The position numbers and the translations under genes were made by a program. Below, in pieces: positions 1 to 7,534 of a stretch of 64,000 bases of DNA. The notes under the pieces were generated by a model, which had not been told where the DNA came from, ran no database searches, and worked only from the letters and a program-made list of their open reading frames with translations. Position 1 is the stretch's first letter, and every line of letters begins with the position of its first letter. Origin of the DNA: Roseiarcus sp963813195 (GTDB taxonomy: Bacteria > Pseudomonadota > Alphaproteobacteria > Rhizobiales > Beijerinckiaceae); assembly GCA_963813195.1 (NCBI GenBank), contig CAWEYC010000015.1, positions 186,001 to 250,000 of the forward strand. Reading direction: 5' to 3'.

Positions 1-1
1 G

Positions 2-151
2 CAACGCGCGGCGTTCCTCCCCCTCACGCCGATCGGGCGCTTCGCCTCTCCGGAGGAAGTTGGCGCGGTGATCATCTTCCTGTGTTCGGAAGGTTCATCC
101 TTCATGACGGGAGCCGACGTCAGCGTCGATGGCGGGATGGTCGCGTTGTAA
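2..151 (+). CDS. C-terminal end of a short-chain dehydrogenase/reductase (cut by window edge)
   Basis: Frame 2 is open from the window edge to a TAA stop and encodes the last 49 residues of a protein. The reading contains PIGRFASPEEVGAVIIFLCS, then a SSFMTGADVSVDGGM tail. That is the typical C-terminal cofactor-domain end of classical short-chain dehydrogenases (the xGRxxxPEEVA..FL.S....TG....DGG pattern). The start, the Rossmann glycine motif and the catalytic residues lie outside the window, so the substrate cannot be inferred. It may belong to the same sugar-catabolic locus as the genes that follow, but it is on the opposite strand. Confidence 0.85.
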   Translation, partial: QRAAFLPLTPIGRFASPEEVGAVIIFLCSEGSSFMTGADVSVDGGMVAL

Positions 152-187
152 TAGCGCGCGCCGCGCTCGGATATTTGGAGCGATCAT

Positions 188-352
188 ATGACCGAGCTGA
201 TGGCGGGACCAGTCATCCGCCACCAGCACGACCTCTTCATCGATTTGTCTGCGGTTGGGCTCGGCGCGGTTGGCGGGCTACCGCCAGGTCCAGGTCATCG
301 TCGCCACGAGCGGCGCATCGGGCGTGACGATCCGCGGGTTCGGCAGGTTTAG
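188..352 (+). CDS. possible truncated gene start, 54 codons
   Basis: An ATG preceded by GGAG at 177-180 (7-nt spacing) opens a 54-codon frame starting MTELMAGPVIRHQHDLFIDL. It runs into the 3' end of the convergent mutarotase gene and stops at 352. The ribosome-binding site is good and the first 30 codons look like the N-terminus of a real protein, but the frame then overlaps the antisense mutarotase. It could be the stump of a gene that once followed the dehydrogenase at 2-151, or chance. I do not recognise a family. Confidence 0.25.
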   Translation: MTELMAGPVIRHQHDLFIDLSAVGLGAVGGLPPGPGHRRHERRIGRDDPRVRQV

Positions 353-1066
353 GGAATTCGGCGGCGCCGTCCACGGCTCGACGCACATCCCCTCGTCCTC
401 CATGTCGTAGAGGACCCAGTCCTCGCAGTCGGAGCTGACGGTGAGTTCGAGCTCGCCCGGCCAGCGCACGACCGGGTCTGCGCGTAGGTCGCGGAAGCAG
501 TAATCCCACGGCTGCGGCGCCGGCGCGGTAAGGCTGCCGTTGGGCAGGCCGGCGGCGTCGTTAGCCCACATCAGTCCCGGCTCGACGTCGAGTTCAAGTT
601 CGGCGGACGCCGGCGTCCCGGCGAGGCGCCGGACAAACCACGGATGCCAACCGACCGCCGCCGGCATGTCCGCGCGCGCCTGCACCTCGATGCGGAACGT
701 CGCGCGCCGGGCGTTGAGCTCGGTGCGCTGGATCACCCGGCAGGGCCATGGCCAGGGGTCGCCCAGTTCGATGCTCAGTTCACCGTCGCCGGTGACCTGC
801 CACGGCCGTTCGGTGACCAATCCGTGCACGGCATGCGGCCCGCTATTGGCAGTGAACGGGTACTGGGCGCCGCGGTAGTTCAGGCGCGCGTCGCGCAGCC
901 TGCCAACCCACGGCGCCACCACGAAGCTGCCCGAGTGGAAAACGTCCTTGCCGTGCGCCACGAGAAGCTCGTGGTCGCCGACTCGGAACGAGCTGAGCCG
1001 CCCGCCGTCGGCCGGGTCGAAAGTCGCGGCGCAGCCCTCGGCCGTTAGCTGCATGGTTGCGGTCAT
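278..1066 (-). CDS. aldose 1-epimerase (galactose mutarotase-like) family protein
   Basis: This 262-residue protein belongs to the aldose 1-epimerase/galactose mutarotase beta-sandwich family, which interconverts the alpha and beta anomers of free sugars. Visible family features are the N-terminal DPADGGRLSSFRVGDHELL strand pair, the FVVAPWVGRLRD segment, a conserved histidine in SGPHAVHGLV, the GWHPWF motif, and a C-terminal VEPWTAPPNSLN segment with the conserved Glu-Pro-Trp. The chosen ATG overlaps the stop of the upstream dehydrogenase by four bases (ATGA), so the two are translationally coupled. It is the last gene of the minus-strand sugar operon, where a mutarotase would prepare the imported sugar for a stereospecific dehydrogenase. 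Confidence 0.85.
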   Translation of the reverse strand: MTATMQLTAEGCAATFDPADGGRLSSFRVGDHELLVAHGKDVFHSGSFVVAPWVGRLRDARLNYRGAQYPFTANSGPHAVHGLVTERPWQVTGDGELSIELGDPWPWPCRVIQRTELNARRATFRIEVQARADMPAAVGWHPWFVRRLAGTPASAELELDVEPGLMWANDAAGLPNGSLTAPAPQPWDYCFRDLRADPVVRWPGELELTVSSDCEDWVLYDMEDEGMCVEPWTAPPNSLNLPNPRIVTPDAPLVATMTWTWR

Positions 1067-1893
1067 TGCGAAGTCCACCCTCCGTCGACCACGAGAACCG
1101 TCCCGGTCACCATGCGGCCGGCATCCGAGGCGAGATAGATGATCGCGCTGGCCACATCGTCGGTGAGCGCGAACTGGCCGAGCGGGATCTTGCCCAGCAC
1201 GGAGGCCCGCATCACAGGCTCGTCCAGGATCGGCGCCGTCCCTGGCGTATAGATGAAGGTCGGCGCGATGGCGTTGACTGTGATCGCGTGCCTTGCCCAT
1301 TCGAGCGCGAGCGTCTTGGTCATCATGTTGACGCCGCCTTTGCTGGTGCAATAGACGGCGGCGTCGGGCAGGCCCACAAGGCCGCCCTGCGAGCTGATGT
1401 TGACGATGCGGCCGCCCCGGCCGGCCAACACCATTGTGCGGGCGACCGCCTGGCTCATGAAGAACACGCCGCGCAGGTTCACCGCCATCATCATGTCCCA
1501 GTCGGCTTCGGTGACATCGAAGGCAGCGCGCGCAAAGCCCAGGCCGGCGTTGTTGACGAGCACGTCGACGCTGCCGTGCGCGGCGACGACGGCCGATACG
1601 GCATCATTGACCGAGGCGACGTCGCGCACATCCAGACGCTGGGGATGCACGGTCAGGCCGCGCGAGTTCGCCTCGGCGGCGATGTCGGCGAGGTCAGCGT
1701 CAGTGCGCGCCGTTGGAACGACGATCGCTCCGGTCTCGGCGAGCAGCACGGCGAGTTGGCGCCCGATTCCCTTTGACGCGCCGGTGACGACGACGACGCG
1801 GCCGCTGAGGTCGAAGCGCCCCTTCGCAGCGGCCGCGTTCGCCTGCGGACTGCGGCCGATGATCGGCGCGATCTGGTTGTTGCTATTTGACAC
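1063..1893 (-). CDS. short-chain dehydrogenase/reductase, sugar operon
   Basis: A 276-residue classical SDR with an approximately 25-residue N-terminal extension. The NAD(P)-binding motif TGASKGIG lies near residue 38, NNAG near residue 114, a catalytic serine in NISSQGG, and the YCTSK form of the YxxxK active site near residue 180. The C-terminal VTGTVLVVDGGW is standard. In this operon it probably oxidises the imported sugar or its derivative to a lactone or keto-sugar, because an ABC sugar importer lies upstream and a mutarotase downstream. The gene starts 69 bases after the transporter stop and overlaps the mutarotase start by four bases. The exact substrate is not readable from sequence. 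Confidence 0.9.
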   Translation of the reverse strand: MSNSNNQIAPIIGRSPQANAAAAKGRFDLSGRVVVVTGASKGIGRQLAVLLAETGAIVVPTARTDADLADIAAEANSRGLTVHPQRLDVRDVASVNDAVSAVVAAHGSVDVLVNNAGLGFARAAFDVTEADWDMMMAVNLRGVFFMSQAVARTMVLAGRGGRIVNISSQGGLVGLPDAAVYCTSKGGVNMMTKTLALEWARHAITVNAIAPTFIYTPGTAPILDEPVMRASVLGKIPLGQFALTDDVASAIIYLASDAGRMVTGTVLVVDGGWTSQ

Positions 1894-1962
1894 GACACTT
1901 GCCCTTTCCTCGATGGGAATGATCGCCAGAGCCTAGCGGCCATCGGCGTCCGATCGCGCGGA

Positions 1963-3840
1963 TCATCCCTGCGCGACGAGCTTGGTGACTCGCTCGAGGT
2001 CGGCGTCGGCGCTCGAGAACTGCCCTATCACGCGCCCACGAGCGAGCACGACGATATCATCGGCCACGGACAGCGCCTGCTGCAGATTGTGCATGATCAA
2101 AATGACCGCCTGGCCGGCATCCCGCGCGCGGCGGACCTGATCGAGCACCTGTTGCGTCTGGCGCACGGCGAGGGCGGCGGTCGGCTCGTCGAGGATCAGG
2201 CAGCGCGAGCCGTAGACGATGGCCCGAGCGATCGCGACGGCCTGCTTCTGGCCACCGGACAATGTCGCCGCCGGGTCACCGAGCCGCCGCCGCAAACGGA
2301 CGCCGAGCGTGCCCAGGGCCTCATTGGTGATGCGGTCGGCCGCCTTCGCGTCGTAGATGCGCAGCGGTCCGAAGCGCCTGCGCGGTTCGTTGCCGAGCAC
2401 CATGTTGCGGGCGATCGACATGAGGTCGCAGACGGCGAGGTCCTGAAAGACCGTGGAAATGCCGGCTGCGCGCGCGCTGTGGGCGCTTCGCAGCGTGACG
2501 GGGCGCCCGTCGACCTCGACCGAACCGGAGGTTGGCTGGTAGACGCCCGAGAGCACCTTGATCAGAGTGCTCTTGCCAGCGCCGTTGTCGCCGAGCAGCG
2601 CGAGCACCTTGCCGGCGTGGGCCTCGATCGAGATGTCGCGCAGCGCCGTAACCGATTGGAAGGCCATCGTGACGCCGCGCAGCGCGACGACCGGCGCGGT
2701 CACGCCGGCGCCCGTTCGGTCGGGTCGGTTTGTCTTGGCGGAGTCGGTCGAATCGGCTCCGCCGGGCGGCCCGGTCTCGTCGCCGACGACGATCGGCTGT
2801 TCGAGCGTGCGCCGATCGGGACGCATAACGAACCGGTCGATGACCATACGGTTGATCGCAACCGCGACGAGCACCACGACGCCGAGGAAGATGTTGACCC
2901 AGTAGCCCTGCAGGCCGACCAGCAACAGGCCGTCGTTGACCATCGCGTACATGAACGCGCCGAGCACCGTGCCGAGCACGCTGCCGTAGCCGCCGGTCAG
3001 CAACGTGCCGCCGATGACAGCCATTGCGATGGCGATCAGTTCCCAGCCGACGCCGCGGTTCGCGTCGATCGAGAAGTATTGTACGGCCACCACGACTCCG
3101 GCGACCCCGGACGTGAGACCCGATAGAGCGAACAGCGTCACCGTGGTGCGGGCGACGGGAACGCCGAGGTTTCTCGCCGCGGTGGGGTTCTGCCCGATCG
3201 CGAAGGTCCAGTTGCCCATGCGCGTGCGCAGCAGGAAGAGCGTGGCCAGCGCCGCGACCAGGAGGAACCACAGCAGCGACATGCGGTAGCCGAACAGGTG
3301 CTTGCCGGCGATCGCCTGCGCGTAGACGGCGGGAAACTTGACGACGACCGGGAAGCCGCTCGTATTCATCGTCAGGATGCCGCGATAGACCAGCGACGTC
3401 GCCAACGTGATGATGAAGGAGGGCAGCCCGCTGCGCACCTGGATGATGCCGTTGATGGCGCCGAGTAGGGCGCCGAAGGCGAGGGTGCAAACGATGGTCG
3501 CGATTGGCGGCAGGCCGAGGACGTTGCCGAAGTAGTACATCGCCCACCCGGTCAGGCCGACGATGGTGCCGACCGACAGGTCGAAGTGGCCGGCGATCAT
3601 CAGCACGGTGACGCCTACGGCGACGATGCCGTACTGTGCGGCCAGGCTGGCGACGTTGATGCCGTTGTCCTGCGTCAGGAACAGGTCCGGTCGCAGGCTC
3701 GAGAACACCGCGAACGCGGCGACCAGACCGCCGAGAGCGGCCAGTTCAGGGCGTTGCAGCGGGCGGCGAAGGATGCCAAGCGCCCCGAGGGAGGCGCCGC
3801 TCGAGGCGCCGGACCCAGCCGACCCGGTATCGTTCTTCAA
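1963..3840 (-). CDS. fused sugar ABC transporter permease-ATPase (ribose/xylose type)
   Basis: A single open frame of about 625 residues joins a RbsC/XylH-type membrane permease (residues ~20-355) to an ATPase domain (residues ~395-625). The permease part has about eight to ten hydrophobic segments and the family signature HFDLSVGTIVGLTG. The ATPase part has Walker A GDNGAGKST, signature LSGGQKQ, Walker B LILDEPTAAL and an H-loop HNLQQ. A ~40-residue Pro/Gly/Ser/Asp-rich linker connects them. Transporters of this family normally use a separate permease and a double-length ATPase; here there is one nucleotide-binding domain per permease. I chose a TTG start at 3840, two bases after the binding-protein stop, with GGAG about nine bases upstream; no ATG lies nearby in frame. 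Its partner is the binding protein at 3843-4832. Confidence 0.85.
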   Translation of the reverse strand: MKNDTGSAGSGASSGASLGALGILRRPLQRPELAALGGLVAAFAVFSSLRPDLFLTQDNGINVASLAAQYGIVAVGVTVLMIAGHFDLSVGTIVGLTGWAMYYFGNVLGLPPIATIVCTLAFGALLGAINGIIQVRSGLPSFIITLATSLVYRGILTMNTSGFPVVVKFPAVYAQAIAGKHLFGYRMSLLWFLLVAALATLFLLRTRMGNWTFAIGQNPTAARNLGVPVARTTVTLFALSGLTSGVAGVVVAVQYFSIDANRGVGWELIAIAMAVIGGTLLTGGYGSVLGTVLGAFMYAMVNDGLLLVGLQGYWVNIFLGVVVLVAVAINRMVIDRFVMRPDRRTLEQPIVVGDETGPPGGADSTDSAKTNRPDRTGAGVTAPVVALRGVTMAFQSVTALRDISIEAHAGKVLALLGDNGAGKSTLIKVLSGVYQPTSGSVEVDGRPVTLRSAHSARAAGISTVFQDLAVCDLMSIARNMVLGNEPRRRFGPLRIYDAKAADRITNEALGTLGVRLRRRLGDPAATLSGGQKQAVAIARAIVYGSRCLILDEPTAALAVRQTQQVLDQVRRARDAGQAVILIMHNLQQALSVADDIVVLARGRVIGQFSSADADLERVTKLVAQG

Positions 3841-3842
3841 CG

Positions 3843-4832
3843 CTATCGAACTCCGGCGGCCGCCAGTCCGGCGACGGCGTCCGCGTTGGTCTTGTCGACG
3901 ATCTGCGGACCGGTGAGGAAGTAGTTCGCCTGGATCAGGCCGTACCGAACGTAATGGACCATCTCGAGCACCGAGATGTAGCCACGCCACCATCCCTGCT
4001 GGTCCATCGTAAAGTCGAGATCGCCACTCTGGATCATCGCGACCAGTTCGGGACTGACGTCGAAGCCGGCGGTCTGAAGCGGACGTCCGACAGCCTTCTT
4101 GGCCGCGACAATGCCGGTGGTGGCGGTCTGCCCGGTGGCGACCACGGCGTCCACATCCGCGTGCGAGCGCAGGTAGGCCTCGGCGATCGACGCGGTCTTG
4201 CCCGGATCGGCGTCGCCGGCGACGTGATCGTACTTCACGTGCTTGGCCTTTGCGACCTGCTCCATGCCCGCGCAGCGTTGCGTCTGGGTGCCGTCGCCGA
4301 CATCCTCCTGCACGCAGATCATCGACTTCGCACCCTTCTCGATGAACCGGTTCGCCGCCATCTGGCCGGCGGCGTACTCGTCGGCGCCGACGCGCGAGAC
4401 ATAAACGTCGTTGGGATCGCGCAGGGGCTGGTCCTTGACGCTTGGCGCCGGGTTGAAGGCCACCGCGATGCCCTTGTCCTTCGCCTCCTTCGCCACCGCA
4501 TCGAGATCGCCAATGCCGAGAATCAGGATGCCGTCCGGCTTGGCCGCGATTGTCTCCTCAATCTTCTCTGTATACGATGCGAGGTCGACGCTGGCTGGGT
4601 AGACGTACTTCACGTCGACCCCGAGGTCCTTGCCGGCCTGTTGGGCGCCGTTGTTCAGCACGCGGAAAAATCCGGAACTCGGGTCGGCTAACCCTTCGAC
4701 GTAGATCGTCAGACGCTTGCCCTTTGTCAGATCGCCCGGGTAGCTGGACGACCCGGCGGTGATGCCTGGGGAGGACGATGTCACAACCATCGCCAGTGAC
4801 AGCGCTGCCACAAGCGTCGAATTCATCTTCAT
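3843..4832 (-). CDS. periplasmic sugar-binding protein of ABC transporter
   Basis: A 329-residue type I periplasmic binding protein of the RbsB-like sugar group. It has a Sec signal peptide (MKMNSTLVAALSLAMVVTSS, cleavage probably near residue 26), then alternating alpha/beta segments such as YVEGLADPSSGFFRVLNNGA and AKPDGILILGIGDLDAVAKEA, and the hinge-side FDVSPELVAMIQSGDLDFTMDQQ seen in ribose- and inositol-type proteins. It captures a sugar in the periplasm and delivers it to the fused permease-ATPase encoded two bases downstream. It is the first gene of the operon; an AAGG ribosome-binding site precedes the ATG. Confidence 0.92.
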   Translation of the reverse strand: MKMNSTLVAALSLAMVVTSSSPGITAGSSSYPGDLTKGKRLTIYVEGLADPSSGFFRVLNNGAQQAGKDLGVDVKYVYPASVDLASYTEKIEETIAAKPDGILILGIGDLDAVAKEAKDKGIAVAFNPAPSVKDQPLRDPNDVYVSRVGADEYAAGQMAANRFIEKGAKSMICVQEDVGDGTQTQRCAGMEQVAKAKHVKYDHVAGDADPGKTASIAEAYLRSHADVDAVVATGQTATTGIVAAKKAVGRPLQTAGFDVSPELVAMIQSGDLDFTMDQQGWWRGYISVLEMVHYVRYGLIQANYFLTGPQIVDKTNADAVAGLAAAGVR

Positions 4833-4874
4833 GTACAGGACCTTCCCGCGAGTAGGAGCTTAAGCCTTTTCAGT

Positions 4875-4901
4875 GTTGCAGAATCCCGTCCTGCTCGCAA
4901 C
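4875..4901. promoter_or_regulatory. spaced inverted repeat upstream of sugar operon
   Basis: GTTGC (4875-4879) and GCAAC (4897-4901) form a spaced inverted repeat about 45-70 bases upstream of the binding-protein start, in the 275-base space before the RpiR gene. This is the only dyad I see there and it could be an operator. The arms are only five bases, so chance is possible. No strong sigma-70 promoter was recognised in this space. Confidence 0.2.
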
Positions 4902-5107
4902 TCGGTGATGAGAAGCGCCTTATCACGTTGCCGACAAAAGCGCGGTGGCGGCTCTTGAAATCTCAAACGGCGGTGACTTCCTCGCGCCGGACGCCATCCG
5001 GCAGCTCGAGGCGCGACATGAACCTTGTGCCCACGCGGCGCAAAGGGGGTCGCGGTTTTCGCCTCAGCTTCGAGCGCGACGAGATCCTCGTTGCTCGGGT
5101 CGCATAC

Positions 5108-5962
5108 CTAGTCTCGGAAGGCCCCAAAACGGTCTTGCAGTTCGCGCATGATCTGAATTCGCTCGGCGACCTTGTCTCCGAGGCGGGCGATGACATCGTC
5201 GAGAAGAAGGTTGGTGAGGCTCAAGAAGGGTGCTTGCGAATCCCAAAACAAATGGGACTCCGTGCTGACCGGCAGGACACACTGCGTATAATCACGTGCC
5301 CAGTAGCAATGATTATCGCAAATCATGATTAGAGGAATTCCCGCATCGATAGCGGCGCGCGACACCTCATGGCTTAGATTGGTATAGCGGCGCATCTCGA
5401 ACAGAGTTAAGCAAGGAGCCCGTTTTCGGCCCGCCAGCAATTCGCTAAACGTCCCGTTTCTCCCATCTAGAAAATGCGTATTTGGCCTGACATAATCGAG
5501 GCGCGCGGCAAAGTCAGAAGCTATGCCGCTGATTGTCTGATAGCCTGCGACAAAAACATCGGAACTTCCAGCCAATACGTCGACAGCCTGTTTCCAGACC
5601 GCCGTATCCCGCAGTTCGTAGACGTTGAACGTCGACTGCATTTCCAGTTCGAAATTGTCCCACTGCTTCGAGTCACGCGACGCTTCCTTACGAATGCGTT
5701 TCACCCTGTCGGAAATAAGGAGCGGCGCGGCATTGAGTTCAGTTCTCATCCGATCTTTCAGTTCGCCAAGCCCATTGAAGCCGAGCGCGCGCAAGAATCT
5801 GCTGACGGTCATCGGGCTGACGCCGACGTTTTCTGCAATCGAAGCCGCTGTCTCGAAGGGCAAGCCCTTCATGTGCGTGAGAACATAACTGGCGACCGCC
5901 TTCTCCGCCTTGGTGAGATTCGGAAAGCTTTCATGAAGTTCAGCCGCCAATCCTTTGGTCAT
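5108..5962 (-). CDS. MurR/RpiR family transcriptional regulator
   Basis: A regulator of about 284 residues with an N-terminal RpiR-type helix-turn-helix (ETAASIAENVGVSPMTVSRFLRALGFNGLGELK) and a C-terminal SIS domain (residues ~120-265; VFVAGYQTISGIASDFAARL), the phosphosugar-binding fold that senses a ligand. The start at 5962 lies two bases after the amidase stop (TGA-CA-ATG), which suggests translational coupling; an upstream in-frame ATG at 5992 would overlap the amidase. It follows the amidase in the same direction and sits between the amide/peptide locus and the sugar operon, so it could control either. Confidence 0.9.
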   Translation of the reverse strand: MTKGLAAELHESFPNLTKAEKAVASYVLTHMKGLPFETAASIAENVGVSPMTVSRFLRALGFNGLGELKDRMRTELNAAPLLISDRVKRIRKEASRDSKQWDNFELEMQSTFNVYELRDTAVWKQAVDVLAGSSDVFVAGYQTISGIASDFAARLDYVRPNTHFLDGRNGTFSELLAGRKRAPCLTLFEMRRYTNLSHEVSRAAIDAGIPLIMICDNHCYWARDYTQCVLPVSTESHLFWDSQAPFLSLTNLLLDDVIARLGDKVAERIQIMRELQDRFGAFRD

Positions 5963-5964
5963 TG

Positions 5965-7392
5965 TCAGCCGCCGGGAATGCGATGAAACCATGGTCTTGC
6001 AGCTTCGATCTGTGACGCGAGTCGGAAAAGCGTCGCCTCATCGCCGAATGCGGCGCTGAACATCACGCCGACCGGCAGGTTCTGCTCTGTCCAATGCAGC
6101 GGAACCGTCATGCTGGGTTGTCCCGTCATGTTGAACAATTGCGTGAACGGCGTGAAAGCAGCCAGCGCCTGCCGATACGATTGGAGATCCGGATTGTTCG
6201 TGTGCAGAACGCCGAGCGGAAGCGGAACCTTCGCGAGGGTCGGACTCATCACAAGGTCGAAAGAGCGGTGAAAATCCGCCATTCGCCGTCCTTGCCTATG
6301 AATGGATGAAAGGGCTTCGGGGTAGGCCTCGACTTTCAAGGTTTCGGCGAACTCGACCGCGCTCCAGGTCACGACGTCCACGTCATCGCGACCAAGCGGC
6401 CGGCCAAGCTCCTGAGCGCGCCTTTTGACCGAACGCGATACATTGCTCGCGACTAGGACCCACAGCGCGTAACTGAGCTCTTCCCAATTTCCCGGCGGGG
6501 TCGCCTCTTCGACCGCATGACCGAGCGTCTCGAGAAGCCGCGCCGCCTCCTCGGCCGCCCGCGCGCAGGGCTCTTCGACGGCCGCCTGCGACAGCGGCGT
6601 GCGCTGAAAGGCGATCCTGAGGCGTCCCGCTGGCGCGCCAATCTCGGAGAGGAAAGAGCGCTCGGGTTTGGGCGCACAATAGGGGTCACCCGGCGCGGCG
6701 CCCGCCGTCGCGTCGAGCATCGCGGCGCTGTCGCGGACCGAGCGCGAAACGACATGGTGGACGGAAAGGCTTCCCCATCCTTCCCCTGCCAATGGACCCG
6801 CCGGCGTCCGCGCCCGGGTCGGCTTGAGGCCGAAAAGGCCACAACAGGACGCGGGAATCCGAATTGAGCCGCCGCCATCGCTCGCGTGGGCGAGCGGAAC
6901 GACTCCGGCCGCCACAGCCGCCGCGGCGCCGCCGGACGATCCGCCAGGCGTGCGCGACAGGTCCCAAGGGTTGCGGGTGACGCCGCTGAAGCTGCTTTCG
7001 GTCGAGGGCGCCAGCGCCATCTCAGGGGTGGTGGTCTTGCCGAAGATGATGAACCCAGCGCGCTTGTGACGCTCCACGAGCGTGGTGTCGGCCTCATAGC
7101 GCGCCTCCGCGAACAGGCGGGAGCCTTGCGTCGTCGTCGTACCCGCGAGGCCGACCGAAGCGTCCTTCAGGAGAAAGGGCACGCCCGCGAACGGGCCGTC
7201 TGGAATCGCCTGGCGCAAAGCCACCCGCGCGAAGTCGTAAAGCTTCTGTGATAGGAAGTTTATTTGCGGATTGGCGCTTTCGGCCGCTTCCACGGCCGCT
7301 TCGAGCAACTCGGCCGGAGAGACTGCTCGCGCTCGCACCAGGGCCGCCAGACCCATACCGTCATATCCGCGATAGTCCGAAAAGTCCGCCAT
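5965..7392 (-). CDS. amidase signature family hydrolase
   Basis: A 475-residue amidase of full family length. The Ser-cis-Ser-Lys triad is visible: Lys76 in PFLLKDA, cis-Ser152 in PGGSSGG, and nucleophile Ser176 in SDGGGSIRIPA. The Ser-Ser spacing of 24 and Lys-Ser spacing of 76 match characterised amidases. It hydrolyses a carboxamide to an acid and ammonia or an amine. There is no signal peptide, so it acts in the cytoplasm. The ATG has a TGAGGAAA ribosome-binding site. It is divergent from the oligopeptide-type transporter operon, which could import its substrate, and co-directional with the RpiR regulator. The family is broad and the substrate cannot be named. Confidence 0.92.
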   Translation of the reverse strand: MADFSDYRGYDGMGLAALVRARAVSPAELLEAAVEAAESANPQINFLSQKLYDFARVALRQAIPDGPFAGVPFLLKDASVGLAGTTTTQGSRLFAEARYEADTTLVERHKRAGFIIFGKTTTPEMALAPSTESSFSGVTRNPWDLSRTPGGSSGGAAAAVAAGVVPLAHASDGGGSIRIPASCCGLFGLKPTRARTPAGPLAGEGWGSLSVHHVVSRSVRDSAAMLDATAGAAPGDPYCAPKPERSFLSEIGAPAGRLRIAFQRTPLSQAAVEEPCARAAEEAARLLETLGHAVEEATPPGNWEELSYALWVLVASNVSRSVKRRAQELGRPLGRDDVDVVTWSAVEFAETLKVEAYPEALSSIHRQGRRMADFHRSFDLVMSPTLAKVPLPLGVLHTNNPDLQSYRQALAAFTPFTQLFNMTGQPSMTVPLHWTEQNLPVGVMFSAAFGDEATLFRLASQIEAARPWFHRIPGG

Positions 7393-7449
7393 GCCATTTC
7401 CTCAGGAGAGAATTGTTCGCAGGATAACATAACTTGACTCTATGGGATA

Positions 7450-7459
7450 TTGATATCAA
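7450..7459. promoter_or_regulatory. perfect palindrome between divergent amidase and transporter operons
   Basis: TTGATATCAA is a perfect 10-base palindrome in the 142-base divergent intergenic space, flanked by AT-rich sequence unlike the surrounding GC-rich DNA. It is about 60 bases upstream of the amidase start and 75 bases upstream of the transporter start, a sensible place for an operator. RpiR-family regulators bind AT-rich palindromes, so the neighbouring RpiR protein is the obvious candidate. This is inference. Confidence 0.35.
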
Positions 7460-7534
7460 CCTCGTCAATCGCGTCTGTTCCGGGCGTCGGCGGGATCGGC
7501 CAGGGACAAGGCGAGGGACGAGGAGGAGGATTCG

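Noticed and set aside
2089..3126. A 345-codon open frame antisense to the permease-ATPase fusion
   Set aside because: Its composition (Asp, Arg, His, Val repeats) is typical of the reverse complement of a coding frame; there is no start signal or recognisable domain.
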